A stretch of 64,000 bases of DNA from Roseateles toxinivorans (GTDB lineage: Bacteria; Pseudomonadota; Gammaproteobacteria; Burkholderiales; Burkholderiaceae_C): assembly GCF_004362525.1 (NCBI RefSeq), contig NZ_SNXS01000004.1:124001-188000 (forward strand), given 5' to 3'. The notes beneath the pieces were generated by a model. The model was not told the origin of the DNA. It ran no database searches and saw only the letters and a list, made by a program, of their open reading frames with translations. Positions within the stretch are counted from its first letter, which is position 1; each line of letters starts with the position of its first letter. The position numbers and the translations under genes are program-made. Below, one piece after another: positions 55,274 to 64,000 of this stretch.

Positions 55274-55875
55274 GCCGTTGAGCGCTGGCCCGGCACGCTG
55301 CCGCAGTGGGCCACGCCGTGGCGGTCCACCTGCAGGAGAAAGCTGAGGTCCGGGGTCACGCCTTGCCATTGGGCCAGCGGCAGGCGGCAGGTCCAGGTCT
55401 GGCCCGAGGCGGCGCGCAGCCGGATCTCATAGCGTTCATGCCGCTTGCCCGGGCGCTCGGCGCCGAGCGGGGGCGGGTCGGGGACCGGCGCCAGAGAGAG
55501 CTTCGGCCACAGCGGTGGCGCCGGGGCCCGACCCTCGGCCATTGCGCTGTGCAGCGCACGCCACTGCGGACCGGTGTAGCGGCAATGCTCGGCAGGGGCG
55601 GTGCGCACGCCGCTGGGATCGATCATGGTGCGCCGCAGTGTGACGCGCACGCCGCTGGGCACTTCGTCGCACCAGCTTGAGCCATGGTCCTCGACCAGGG
55701 TCTCGATCTCGATCGCCAGCTGCCAGGTCTTTGTTTCCACCCGCACGCTCACGCCGGCGGGCTTCAGCAGCCACCAGACCAACGGCAGCAGGGCCGGGCT
55801 CATCCACAGCAGGGCAAAGAGCCGGCGGCGGTGCTTGATGGAGGGCGCTTGGGGGCGGGGCGGCATGGCGGGCAT
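55267..55875 (-). CDS. Hypothetical single-pass membrane protein
   Basis: 202 residues. It has one membrane helix near the N-terminus (LFALLWMSPALLPLVWWLL) after a basic stretch (KHRRR), so the bulk probably faces the periplasm. Two cysteine pairs (SSWCDEVPSG and EHCRYTG; WTCRLP and AHCGSVPG) could form disulphides. I recognise no family. The start is uncertain: ATG codons at 55875 and 55866 are both possible, neither with a clear Shine-Dalgarno. The 3' end overlaps the lipoprotein gene by seven bases in convergent orientation. Confidence 0.65.
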   Translation of the reverse strand: MPAMPPRPQAPSIKHRRRLFALLWMSPALLPLVWWLLKPAGVSVRVETKTWQLAIEIETLVEDHGSSWCDEVPSGVRVTLRRTMIDPSGVRTAPAEHCRYTGPQWRALHSAMAEGRAPAPPLWPKLSLAPVPDPPPLGAERPGKRHERYEIRLRAASGQTWTCRLPLAQWQGVTPDLSFLLQVDRHGVAHCGSVPGQRSTAH

Positions 55876-56018
55876 TGTCGGTGCTGGCACGCTTGGTGCA
55901 ACTGCCCGAAAAGAGGACGCTCTCTCAGGGCCTACCCCAATCAAGCATTGGGTGCAGCGCTGCTAGCATGGGTTGTCACTTTGGTCACACACCGTCATTG
56001 GCTTTGCGGAGGTTACCC

Positions 56019-57809
56019 ATGCAAGAGCAAGCGTTACGCACACTGATCGAAGACGTGCGTGAGGGTCGACTGGCCCGCCGGGCCTTTGTCCAGCGCATGC
56101 TGGCGCTGGGACTCACCGCCCCGATGGCCGGCCAGATGCTGATGCATGCAGGCATCGCCCAGGCTCAGGCGCCTTCGGGCTACAAACCGACCAAGCGCGG
56201 CGGTGGCGGGGCCTTGAAGCTCCTGTGGTGGCAGGGCGCCACCTTGCTGAATCCCCACTTCGCCACCGGCACCAAGGACCAGGAGGGCGCGCGCATCTTC
56301 TACGAGCCCTTGGCGGCCTGGAACGCCGATGGCGACCTGGTGCCGATACTCGCTGCCGAGATTCCCTCTGTGCAGAACGGCGGCCTGTCCAAGGACGGCA
56401 TGTCGGTGACCTGGAAGCTCAAGCGCGGCGCCACCTGGCATGACGGCAAGCCCTTCACGGCCGATGACTGCGTGTTCAACTGGGAGTACGCCAGCCACCC
56501 CGACACCGCGGCGGTCACGGTCGGCACCTACAAGGACTGCAAGGTCGAGAAGATCGACAGCCATACCGTCAAGGTGACCTTCAAGAAGCCGACGCCGTTC
56601 TGGGCCGACCCCTTTGTCGGCACCCGCGGCATGCTGATTCCCAAGCATCTGTTCGCCGATTTCATCGGTGCCAAGTCGCGCGATGCACCCGCCAATCTGA
56701 AGCCGGTGGGCACCGGCCCCTACAAGTTCGTCGACTTCAAGCCGGGTGACATGGTGCGTGGCGCCATCAACACCAGCTACCACTTCGACAACCGCCCCTT
56801 CTTCGACACCATAGAGATGAAGGGCGGCGGCGACGCGGTATCGGCCGCGCGCGCGGTGATACAGACCGGCGAGTTTGATTACGCCTGGAATATGCAGGTC
56901 GAGGACGAGATCCTCAAGCGCCTGGAGGCCGGCGGCCGGGGCAAGGTGACGATCACCCCGGGCGGCAATATCGAGTTCATCGTGCTGAACATGGCCGACC
57001 CCTGGACCGAGGTCGACGGCGAACGGGCCCACCCGAAGAGCCGCCACCCGATCATGTCCGACCAGGCCGTGCGTCAGGCCTTGAATCTGCTGGTCGATCG
57101 CGGCGCGGTGCAGGAGTTCATCTACGGCCGCACCGGTGTGGCCACGGCCAACTTCCTGAACAACCCCGAACGCTTCCGCTCCAAGACGATGAAGTGGGAG
57201 TTCAATGTGGACAAGGCCAGCGCCGTGCTTGAGGCGGCCGGCTGGAAGAAGGGCAACGACGGCATACGCGAGAAGGGCGGCAAGAAGCTCAAGCTGGTGT
57301 TCCAGACCTCGATCAATGCGCCGCGCCAGAAGACCCAGGCCATCATCAAGCAGGCCGCGCAAAAGGCAGGCGTCGATCTGGAGCTGAAGGCCATCACCTC
57401 GTCGGTCTATTTTTCGTCCGATGTGGGCAACCCCGATACCTATACCAAGTTCTTCTGCGACGTCGAGATGTACACGACGACGATGACACAGCCCGACGCC
57501 GAGCTGTTCATGAACCAGTTCGTGTCCTGGGAGTTTTCGACCAAGGAGAACAAGTGGCAGGGCCGCAATATCGCCCGCTGGAAGAACGACGAGTACGACA
57601 AGGCCTTCCGCGCGGCGGAGAACGAGCTCGATCCTGTCAAGCGCGCCGCACTGTTCATCCGGATGAATGATCTGATCTGCAGCGACCCGGTGGTGATTCC
57701 GGTCGTCTATCGGCCCCGCGTGGCCGCCGTGGCCAGCAAGCTCTATGCGCCGCTGAGCGGCTGGGACAACGACCTCTGGAATCTCAAGGACTGGTTCCGT
57801 GAAGCCTGA
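56019..57809 (+). CDS. Dipeptide/oligopeptide-type ABC transporter substrate-binding protein (Tat-like signal)
   Basis: 596 residues of the family 5 solute-binding proteins (SBP_bac_5). The N-terminus LARRAFVQRMLALGLTAPMAG has a twin-arginine-type motif RRAFVQ followed by a mild hydrophobic stretch, suggesting Tat export. The core has NPHFATGTKDQEGARIFYEPLAAWNADGDLVPILAAEIP, TWHDGKPFTADDCVFNWEY and PVGTGPYKFVDFKPGD, all typical. It delivers peptides or similar ligands to the permeases encoded just downstream. GCGGAGG precedes the ATG at 56019. At 596 residues it is longer than E. coli DppA (about 535). Confidence 0.9.
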   Translation: MQEQALRTLIEDVREGRLARRAFVQRMLALGLTAPMAGQMLMHAGIAQAQAPSGYKPTKRGGGGALKLLWWQGATLLNPHFATGTKDQEGARIFYEPLAAWNADGDLVPILAAEIPSVQNGGLSKDGMSVTWKLKRGATWHDGKPFTADDCVFNWEYASHPDTAAVTVGTYKDCKVEKIDSHTVKVTFKKPTPFWADPFVGTRGMLIPKHLFADFIGAKSRDAPANLKPVGTGPYKFVDFKPGDMVRGAINTSYHFDNRPFFDTIEMKGGGDAVSAARAVIQTGEFDYAWNMQVEDEILKRLEAGGRGKVTITPGGNIEFIVLNMADPWTEVDGERAHPKSRHPIMSDQAVRQALNLLVDRGAVQEFIYGRTGVATANFLNNPERFRSKTMKWEFNVDKASAVLEAAGWKKGNDGIREKGGKKLKLVFQTSINAPRQKTQAIIKQAAQKAGVDLELKAITSSVYFSSDVGNPDTYTKFFCDVEMYTTTMTQPDAELFMNQFVSWEFSTKENKWQGRNIARWKNDEYDKAFRAAENELDPVKRAALFIRMNDLICSDPVVIPVVYRPRVAAVASKLYAPLSGWDNDLWNLKDWFREA

Positions 57810-57848
57810 GAGGGTGAGAACTTTATAGCGACGATGACACCGAGCTGA

Positions 57849-58808
57849 ATGTTCCAGTACCTGCTGCGCCGACTCCTCTACGCCTTGCCCAGTTTGCTGG
57901 GCATCAGCGTGGTCCTGTTCACCATCCTGGCGCTCGCGCCCGGTGATCCGTTCGAGGAGTTGGCCACCAACCCCAATGTGCCGGCCGAAGTGCGCCAGAT
58001 GCTGCGCGCCAAGTTCGGCCTGGACGATCCGGTCTGGCAGCGCTACTTCCGCTGGCTGTTCGCCATGCTGCAGGGCGACTGGGGCTTCTCGTTCGTGAGC
58101 CGCGTCGATGTGGACCAGCTGATACTGCAGCGCCTGCCCACTACGCTGGTGGTGATAGGCAGCTCGCAAGTCCTGGCCCTCTTGATCGCGATCCCGGTAG
58201 GCGTGTTCGCCGCCACCAGGCCGTATTCGATTTTCGACCAGGTCGCCAACACGCTGGCCTTCGTCGGCTTTTCGCTGCCGACCTTCTTCACCGGCCTGCT
58301 CTTCATCCTGCTGTTCTCGATCACGCTGGACTGGCTGCCCTTCGTCTATCGCGCCGACATCGCCGCCACCGGCTGGGCCTGGTGGTGGGAGCACATCAAG
58401 CAGTCCATCATGCCGGTGCTGGTGCTGGGCCTGTTTCAGGGTGCGAGCTGGACGCGCTATGTGCGCTCGGCCGTGCTCGACGTGATCAGGCTCGACTATG
58501 TGACCACCGCCCGCTCCAAGGGCCTGTCCGAGGGCGGGGTGGTGATCAAGCATGTGCTGCGCAATGCCCTGATACCCGTCGTGACCCTGGTGGCGCTGCA
58601 GATGCCGGCGGTGTTTGGCGGCGCCATCGTCACCGAGCAGATCTTCCGCATTCCGGGCATAGGCTCGCTCTTGATCAGCGCCATCCTGGCCAATGACACG
58701 CCGGTGATCATGGCCGTGACCTTCGTCTTCGCCTGTCTGGTGATCTTCTTCAATCTCATGGCTGATCTGCTCTATGGCTGGCTCGATCCCCGCATCAGCT
58801 ACCGCTAG
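57849..58808 (+). CDS. dppB: Peptide-type ABC transporter permease (DppB family)
   Basis: 319 residues with six membrane helices and the DppB hallmarks: YLLRRLLYALPSLLGISVVLFTILALAPGDP at the N-terminus, RYFRWLFAMLQGDWGFSF, and the cytoplasmic EAA loop VTTARSKGLSEGGVVIKHVLRNALIPVVTL near residues 217-246 that docks the ATPases. It forms the pore with the DppC-like protein. Its end overlaps the start of the next gene by 35 bases. Confidence 0.94.
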   Translation: MFQYLLRRLLYALPSLLGISVVLFTILALAPGDPFEELATNPNVPAEVRQMLRAKFGLDDPVWQRYFRWLFAMLQGDWGFSFVSRVDVDQLILQRLPTTLVVIGSSQVLALLIAIPVGVFAATRPYSIFDQVANTLAFVGFSLPTFFTGLLFILLFSITLDWLPFVYRADIAATGWAWWWEHIKQSIMPVLVLGLFQGASWTRYVRSAVLDVIRLDYVTTARSKGLSEGGVVIKHVLRNALIPVVTLVALQMPAVFGGAIVTEQIFRIPGIGSLLISAILANDTPVIMAVTFVFACLVIFFNLMADLLYGWLDPRISYR

Positions 58809-59697
58809 CGCGGCGGCGCAACATGTCTCGCCCTGGGGCGAGGCCTGGCGGCGCTTCAAGCGCCACCGCATGGCCATGCTCAGCCTGGTGATACTGGCGC
58901 TGATGGTGGCCGCCGTGCTGCTGGGCCCCATGGTGTGGAAGCTGGCCATCAATGACATTGACTTCACCGCCCGGCTGAAAGGCCCGTCGCTGGCCCATCC
59001 TCTGGGCACCGACGACCTGGGCCAGGACCTGCTGGCCCGCCTGCTCTACGGCGGCCGCATCTCGCTGGCCGTGGGCCTGGCAGCGATGCTGATGGCGGTG
59101 GTGGTGGGGGTGCTGATCGGCGCAATTGCCGGCATCTCGAGAGGCAGTGTTGACGCCGGCCTGATGTGGCTGACCGATCTGTTCCTCTCGCTGCCGCAGC
59201 TGCCCCTGCTGCTGCTGATCATCTACCTGTTCCGCGACGGCCTGAAGGACACCTTCGGCCCCGAGGTCGGCGTATTCATACTGATCGTCGTCGTCATCGG
59301 CGGCTTTCGCTGGATGCCGGTGGCGCGCTTGGTGCGGGCGCAGTTCTTCTCGCTGCGCGAGAAGGAGTTCGTCGAGGCGGCGCGGGCCCTGGGCGCCAGC
59401 ACGCCTCGCCAGGTGACGCGCCACATCCTGCCCAATGCGCTGGGCCCGGTGATCGTGGCCGGCACCATCGACGTGGCGGCGGCCATCATCGCCGAATCGA
59501 CGCTGTCCTTCCTGGGCCTGGGATTCCCGCCCGACATCCCGACCTGGGGCCGCATACTGTTCGACGCCAAGGACTATCTGGACATCGCGCCGCACTGGGC
59601 GATGTTCCCCGGCCTGGCGATCTTTCTGGCGGTGCTGACGATCAACTTCATTGGCGACGGACTGCGCGACGCGCTCGATCCGCGCAAGGTCATGTGA
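58774..59697 (+). CDS. dppC: Peptide-type ABC transporter permease (DppC family)
   Basis: 307 residues: an N-terminal helix ([20 protein letters not shown]), the DppC signature [38 protein letters not shown] near residues 70-107, and the EAA loop [30 protein letters not shown]. The periplasmic stretch [23 protein letters not shown] is also typical. The ATG at 58774 lies inside the upstream gene; the 35-base overlap is longer than usual, and an internal start could shorten the protein. Its stop overlaps the next ATG. Confidence 0.94.
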   Translation: MAGSIPASATASAAAQHVSPWGEAWRRFKRHRMAMLSLVILALMVAAVLLGPMVWKLAINDIDFTARLKGPSLAHPLGTDDLGQDLLARLLYGGRISLAVGLAAMLMAVVVGVLIGAIAGISRGSVDAGLMWLTDLFLSLPQLPLLLLIIYLFRDGLKDTFGPEVGVFILIVVVIGGFRWMPVARLVRAQFFSLREKEFVEAARALGASTPRQVTRHILPNALGPVIVAGTIDVAAAIIAESTLSFLGLGFPPDIPTWGRILFDAKDYLDIAPHWAMFPGLAIFLAVLTINFIGDGLRDALDPRKVM

Positions 59698-60670
59698 TGA
59701 GCCAGGAAGCCCCATTGCTCGAGATCCGTGGCCTGAAGACCCATTTCGCCACCGATGCCGGTTGGCTGCACGCGGTCGACGGCGTGGACCTGACGGTGAA
59801 CCGCGGCGAAACCGTCTGCGTGGTCGGCGAGTCCGGCTGCGGCAAGTCGGTCACGGCGATGAGTGTGTTGAAGCTGCTGCCGATGCCGCCCGGCCGCATC
59901 GCCGCCGGGCAGATTCTCTGGCAGGGCAGGGACCTGGTGACCTTGCCCGAGAGCGAGATGCGCCGCATCCGCGCCAAGCAGATCGCGATCGTGTTCCAGG
60001 AGCCGATGACCTCGTTGAACCCGGTCTATACGGTGGGCCAGCAGATCGCCGAGGTGCTGCGTCTGCAAGAGGGCTTGAACCGCAGCGATGCGATGGACCG
60101 CGCGGTCGAGATGCTGCGCCTGGTCAATATCCCGACGCCGGAGCGCCGCGTGCGCGACTATCCGCACCAGTTCTCCGGAGGCATGCGCCAACGCGTGATG
60201 ATTGCGATGGCGCTGAGCTGCAACCCGCAGCTGCTGATCGCAGACGAGCCGACGACGGCGCTGGACGTCACCATCCAGGCCCAGATACTGGAGCTGCTGG
60301 CCGAGCTGAAGGCGCGGCTGGGCATGAGCATCCTGCTGATCACCCATGCGATGGGCGTCGTTGCCGAGGTCGCGCAGCGGGTGATCGTGATGTATGCCGG
60401 CAAGGTCATCGAGGAGGCGACGGTGGAGCAGTTGTTCGCCAACCCTCGCCACCCGTACACCCAGGGCCTGATCCGCTCGATCCCGCGCATCGACCTGGCC
60501 GCCACGCACAAGGTCCGGCTCGAGGCGATTGCCGGCACGGTACCCAAATTGATCAACCCGCCCGAGGGCTGCCGCTTCGCTCCGCGCTGCAAGTACGCCA
60601 GTGCTGCCTGCACCGCCGAGACGCCGATGCTGCGCGAAATCGAACCCGGCCACAAGGTAGCCTGCATCCT

Positions 60671-60674
<4 letters not shown>
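59697..60674 (+). CDS. dppD: Peptide-type ABC transporter ATP-binding protein (DppD family)
   Basis: 325 residues. Walker [10 protein letters not shown] near residues 42-50, Q-loop [17 protein letters not shown], signature [13 protein letters not shown], Walker [17 protein letters not shown], and the C-terminal oligopeptide-transporter cysteine motif [15 protein letters not shown], which holds an iron-sulphur cluster in structurally studied relatives. The H-loop reads [12 protein letters not shown], with Ala where Asp is usual after the His. ATG overlaps the dppC stop, and its stop overlaps the dppF ATG. Confidence 0.95.
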
Positions 60675-61641
<967 letters not shown>

Positions 61642-61645
<4 letters not shown>

Positions 61646-61737
61646 GCCCGGACACGGGGTCCGGAAGGAGCCCGTGCCTGGCGAAGGACTTGCGGCGATA
61701 CAAGCCGCAAGGCCGGGCTGGTCTGAAGAGGGCTCAG
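61642..61737. terminator. Nested hairpins between convergent dppF and the Tgl-like gene
   Basis: CTGAGCCC (61642-61649) pairs with GGGCTCAG (61730-61737). Inside are CACGGG (61653-61658) with CCCGTG (61671-61676), and CTTGCGGC with GCCGCAAG (about 61689-61711). No U-tract follows, so this is a candidate bidirectional, possibly Rho-assisted, stop region rather than a classical terminator. Confidence 0.45.
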
Positions 61738-62843
61738 GCGTCCGGCAACTGAATATCGCTGCTGCCGGGGCAGACCCAGCGCGGGCTTTCGCGGGTGCGG
61801 TCTATGCAGCCGCCGTCCAGGTACTGGCGGGCCGGGTCGCGCAGGCGCAGCATGGTGGCCAGCACCGCCTCGGTGGCTCGGGCATCGCTCAGCGTGCGCT
61901 GCACATGCTCGGTCACGCGGGCCTCGTCGATGCGAGGTTCTCCTTCGGCATCGAGATAGACGGCATCGCGCCAATGGTAGATCTCGACGCATTTGCTGCG
62001 CAGCGTGAAGGGCTGGTCGCGCTTCCAGAAATTGCAGAACAGGCCCTGACCGAGGTAGAACACCCAGGAGCCCTCATAGCCGGACACATCGGACGAGGCC
62101 GGGTCGGGGTTGCGGAACCAGACCCGGTCGCCGGGCACGTAATAGGCCGGCGGCAGCGGCGCCTCGGTGCTGCCCAGCTCGCGCAGGAAGACGTCGTGAA
62201 AGCGTCCCGACATCACCGCGCGCCGCTCGCTCTGCAGCTGCAGCCGCGCGTACAGGGCCGGATGGTGAAGCTTTGCCTCCTGTGCAATGGCCAGCAGGAT
62301 CACGTACTCGGTGGCCCGGTAGCAGGAGAAGTCATAGAGCTGGCCGCTGCGCTCGGGTTGGGTGGCGCGCTCCAGCGCGTCGATCAGCGAACAGCCGGGC
62401 TGGACGGTGAAGCCGGTCTCACGGGCATAGGTCCACAGGCCGGCGGGGCGTTCGGCGACGCTGGTCTGGAAGGCCAGCGCCGTCTTGCGCGCCGCGTGCA
62501 CGATATTGACGCGCATGCGCACCGCAGCGGCCAGTTCGGCAAACGAGGGGAAGCTCTGCTGCAACGGCGTGGCCAGCAGGGCCAGCCAGATCTCGCGCTG
62601 CAGATCGGCCTCGCTGGCCTCCGTGTCCAGGCCCAGCGCCTGGCTCAGGCCGGTGGTGTCATGGCCGGGCGCAAGCTGCTGCACGGCCTGCGGCAGCAGG
62701 GTCAGCCCGCCTTGTTCCGGCACTTGCCGGAGGTACGGGTCCAGGCCCAGGGTTCGCAGCGCATCGACACCGCGGGCCAGTTCCTGCCGCGGCAGCTGCA
62801 GCTGTCCAAGCTCTGTCGTGACCTGCTCAACCAACGCGCTCAT
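61734..62843 (-). CDS. Protein resembling Bacillus Tgl (protein-glutamine gamma-glutamyltransferase fold)
   Basis: 369 residues, no signal peptide or membrane segment. The middle (about 90-310) follows the layout of Bacillus subtilis spore-coat transglutaminase Tgl as I remember it: SFAELAAAVRMRVNIVHAARK, a Cys-containing helix YDFSCYRATEYVILLAIA with Cys174 where Tgl has its catalytic Cys, then PGDRVWFRNPDPASSDVSGYEGSWVFYLGQGLFCNF. The Tgl Glu and His partners are not clearly conserved (GYEGSW and CNF at those places), so activity is uncertain. The N-terminal about 90 residues (LPRQELARGVDALRTLGLDPYL) and the tail are extra. AAGGA precedes the ATG. It is convergent with dppF. Confidence 0.55.
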   Translation of the reverse strand: MSALVEQVTTELGQLQLPRQELARGVDALRTLGLDPYLRQVPEQGGLTLLPQAVQQLAPGHDTTGLSQALGLDTEASEADLQREIWLALLATPLQQSFPSFAELAAAVRMRVNIVHAARKTALAFQTSVAERPAGLWTYARETGFTVQPGCSLIDALERATQPERSGQLYDFSCYRATEYVILLAIAQEAKLHHPALYARLQLQSERRAVMSGRFHDVFLRELGSTEAPLPPAYYVPGDRVWFRNPDPASSDVSGYEGSWVFYLGQGLFCNFWKRDQPFTLRSKCVEIYHWRDAVYLDAEGEPRIDEARVTEHVQRTLSDARATEAVLATMLRLRDPARQYLDGGCIDRTRESPRWVCPGSSDIQLPDA

Positions 62844-63003
62844 ACACCGTCCTTGTGGGGTCGCCGGTGACCGCGCTTTGTGCAAAGGAGCGAACCCGTC
62901 CCCGCCATTATCCCGGCGCCGCTCGGGGGGGCCGCGCAGGGGCTTTCCCGCATTTACCGCAAGGTCGTCTTGCGCCTTCAAGCCAGCAGGGTAGCTGCGG
63001 CAT

Positions 63004-63957
63004 TCAACCCGGTGACGGTTGCCCAAGGCGGTTGCGCAGCCGCGGCGTGGCAGCCTCTATCGGTGCCAGCAGCAGTGGCCAGATACGCTCGCCCAGCTCG
63101 CGGCGGAACAGGGAGAAGTGGCCGATGGTCCGCGCCCCCACGGCCTGCGGCGCCAGGGTGTGACGCGCCACCGCCGCGCTGCGGAACTGCGCCGCCAGAT
63201 GATCGACACCCCGCGCTGGACCGAACAGATGATCGTCGCTGATGTTCCACAGGTGCACCGGCCCGGTGAAGTGGTGATAGCCCAGATCGGTCTGCAGGCT
63301 CGGGTCGGTGAACATGAAGCCGCGTCGCCGGCCCCAGCGGGCCCATTCGAGTGCCGCCGCCTTCGGCATGTCGTGGGCCCGGGCGCCCAGCACCCAGCCG
63401 GGGGCATGGCCGAAGGCATGGCTGAGCGCCGGCAACAGCGCGTGAAAGAACAGCCAGACCTTGGCCTTGTTCAGGCCGCGCCAGTTGCGCCAGTCGGCGG
63501 CCTGGGCTGCCACGCCGAGCAGCGCATCGGCCTGTTCATAGCCGGGGGCCAGACCCACCGCGTTGCCGCCGAACGAGTGGCCGATCAGCAGCAGGCCCAG
63601 CTCGCGGCCTTGCTGTGTCTGCTCCAGCAGCCGGCGCCGGTGGGCGGCGCGCAGCGCGGCCGCGATGTCCAGCTGGGCCCAGTCGCGCAGGCGGGCCGGC
63701 TCGTCCTGGACGCGGCCCTGCAAGGAGGCACCGACGCCCCGGTAGTCGTAGCACAACACGGCGTAGCCACGCCGCGCCAGCCACTGGGCGAATGCCCTGT
63801 AGAAGACGCTGGCCACCGCCGTGGCCGGGTTGACGACCGCCACCGCCCGCACAGGCCCGCTGGGTTCGTACCAGCAAGCGGTCAGCAGGCGGCCATCGGC
63901 GCAGCGCAACTGGGTGGGACGGGTTGGCGGCTCGGTGCCAGGGGGCTTGCGGCTCAT
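63004..63957 (-). CDS. Alpha/beta hydrolase (UCP037442-like)
   Basis: 317 residues, cytoplasmic. The alpha/beta-hydrolase features are VVNPATAVASVFYRAFAQWLARRGYAVLCYDYRGVGAS (residues about 41-78), nucleophile Ser in LLIGHSFGGNAVGL, an aspartate in WNISDDHLFGPA and a late His in IGHFSLFRRELGERIWP. The layout matches a widespread group of uncharacterised hydrolases related to YheT and homoserine acetyltransferase-like proteins. The substrate is unknown. It lies upstream of the Tgl-like gene on the same strand with a 160-base gap that shows no clear promoter. Confidence 0.85.
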   Translation of the reverse strand: MSRKPPGTEPPTRPTQLRCADGRLLTACWYEPSGPVRAVAVVNPATAVASVFYRAFAQWLARRGYAVLCYDYRGVGASLQGRVQDEPARLRDWAQLDIAAALRAAHRRRLLEQTQQGRELGLLLIGHSFGGNAVGLAPGYEQADALLGVAAQAADWRNWRGLNKAKVWLFFHALLPALSHAFGHAPGWVLGARAHDMPKAAALEWARWGRRRGFMFTDPSLQTDLGYHHFTGPVHLWNISDDHLFGPARGVDHLAAQFRSAAVARHTLAPQAVGARTIGHFSLFRRELGERIWPLLLAPIEAATPRLRNRLGQPSPG

Positions 63958-64000
63958 CTGAAACTCCTGAAGGGGATGGAGTTCAGTCTAGATTGGCAAC

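Noticed and set aside
56034-59009. A 991-codon frame antisense to the dpp genes
   Set aside because: It covers three well-supported genes and has no start signal or domain of its own.
60329-60364. DppD H-loop with Ala in place of Asp as a sign of inactivity
   Set aside because: The catalytic His and all other ATPase motifs are present; the residue after the His varies in functional proteins.

Overview
The window looks like ordinary chromosome of a high-GC betaproteobacterium of the order Burkholderiales, most like the Roseateles/Pelomonas/Mitsuaria/Rubrivivax group. The reasons are the strongly GC-biased third codon positions, a phasin gene with TGCA-type operator-like palindromes, a pyruvate dehydrogenase operon with a two-lipoyl E2 and a lipoyl-domain E3, Liv-type ABC operons, a DUF4124 protein, and the GTAGCCCGGAT-type REP repeats. 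The genus is inference. I see no rRNA, tRNA, phage, integrase, insertion sequence or CRISPR array.

Layout. 0-8.5 kb: the 5' part of selO (cut by the left edge), then a divergent medium/long-chain acyl-CoA ligase and a complete Liv-type ABC transporter (substrate-binding protein, two permeases, two ATPases). The only gene-free gap above 300 bases lies between livH and livM and holds two opposite-facing copies of a long palindromic repeat. 8.5-18 kb: ybiB and a signalling block with a hybrid histidine kinase coupled to an HD-GYP response regulator, a DUF1993 protein, a TPR protein and a large membrane HD-GYP protein. 18-22.5 kb: a DUF4399 protein and a periplasmic binding protein, a methyltransferase with atypical codon use, a patatin lipoprotein and a phasin. 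22.5-32.6 kb: a tightly packed rightward run (histone-deacetylase-like enzyme, thioesterase, nitroreductase, Na+/H+ antiporter, 2-hydroxyacid dehydrogenase), then a GNAT enzyme, a fused MFS/spermidine synthase, rmuC and an MFS transporter. 32.6-41 kb: a glutaredoxin-like protein, a hydrolase, a DJ-1/two-component operon, oligopeptidase A and an OpgB/LTA-synthase-like enzyme.

41-52 kb: folD and a FixLJ-like two-component pair facing the aceE-aceF-lpdA operon across a 148-base divergent promoter region, which suggests but does not prove that the pair controls pyruvate dehydrogenase. 52-56 kb: a beta-propeller protein, a large lipoprotein with an HELTH metalloprotease motif, and a small membrane protein. 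56-62 kb: a complete Dpp-type peptide ABC transporter. 62-64 kb: a protein resembling the Bacillus spore-coat transglutaminase Tgl, and an alpha/beta hydrolase.

Most genes are recognisable housekeeping or transport functions. The least explained items are the livH-livM palindrome pair, the Tgl-like protein, the HELTH lipoprotein, the HD-GYP protein with a long insertion, and the Walker A Lys-to-Arg change in LivF. All assignments come from reading the sequence and remembered family motifs; no database search was run.
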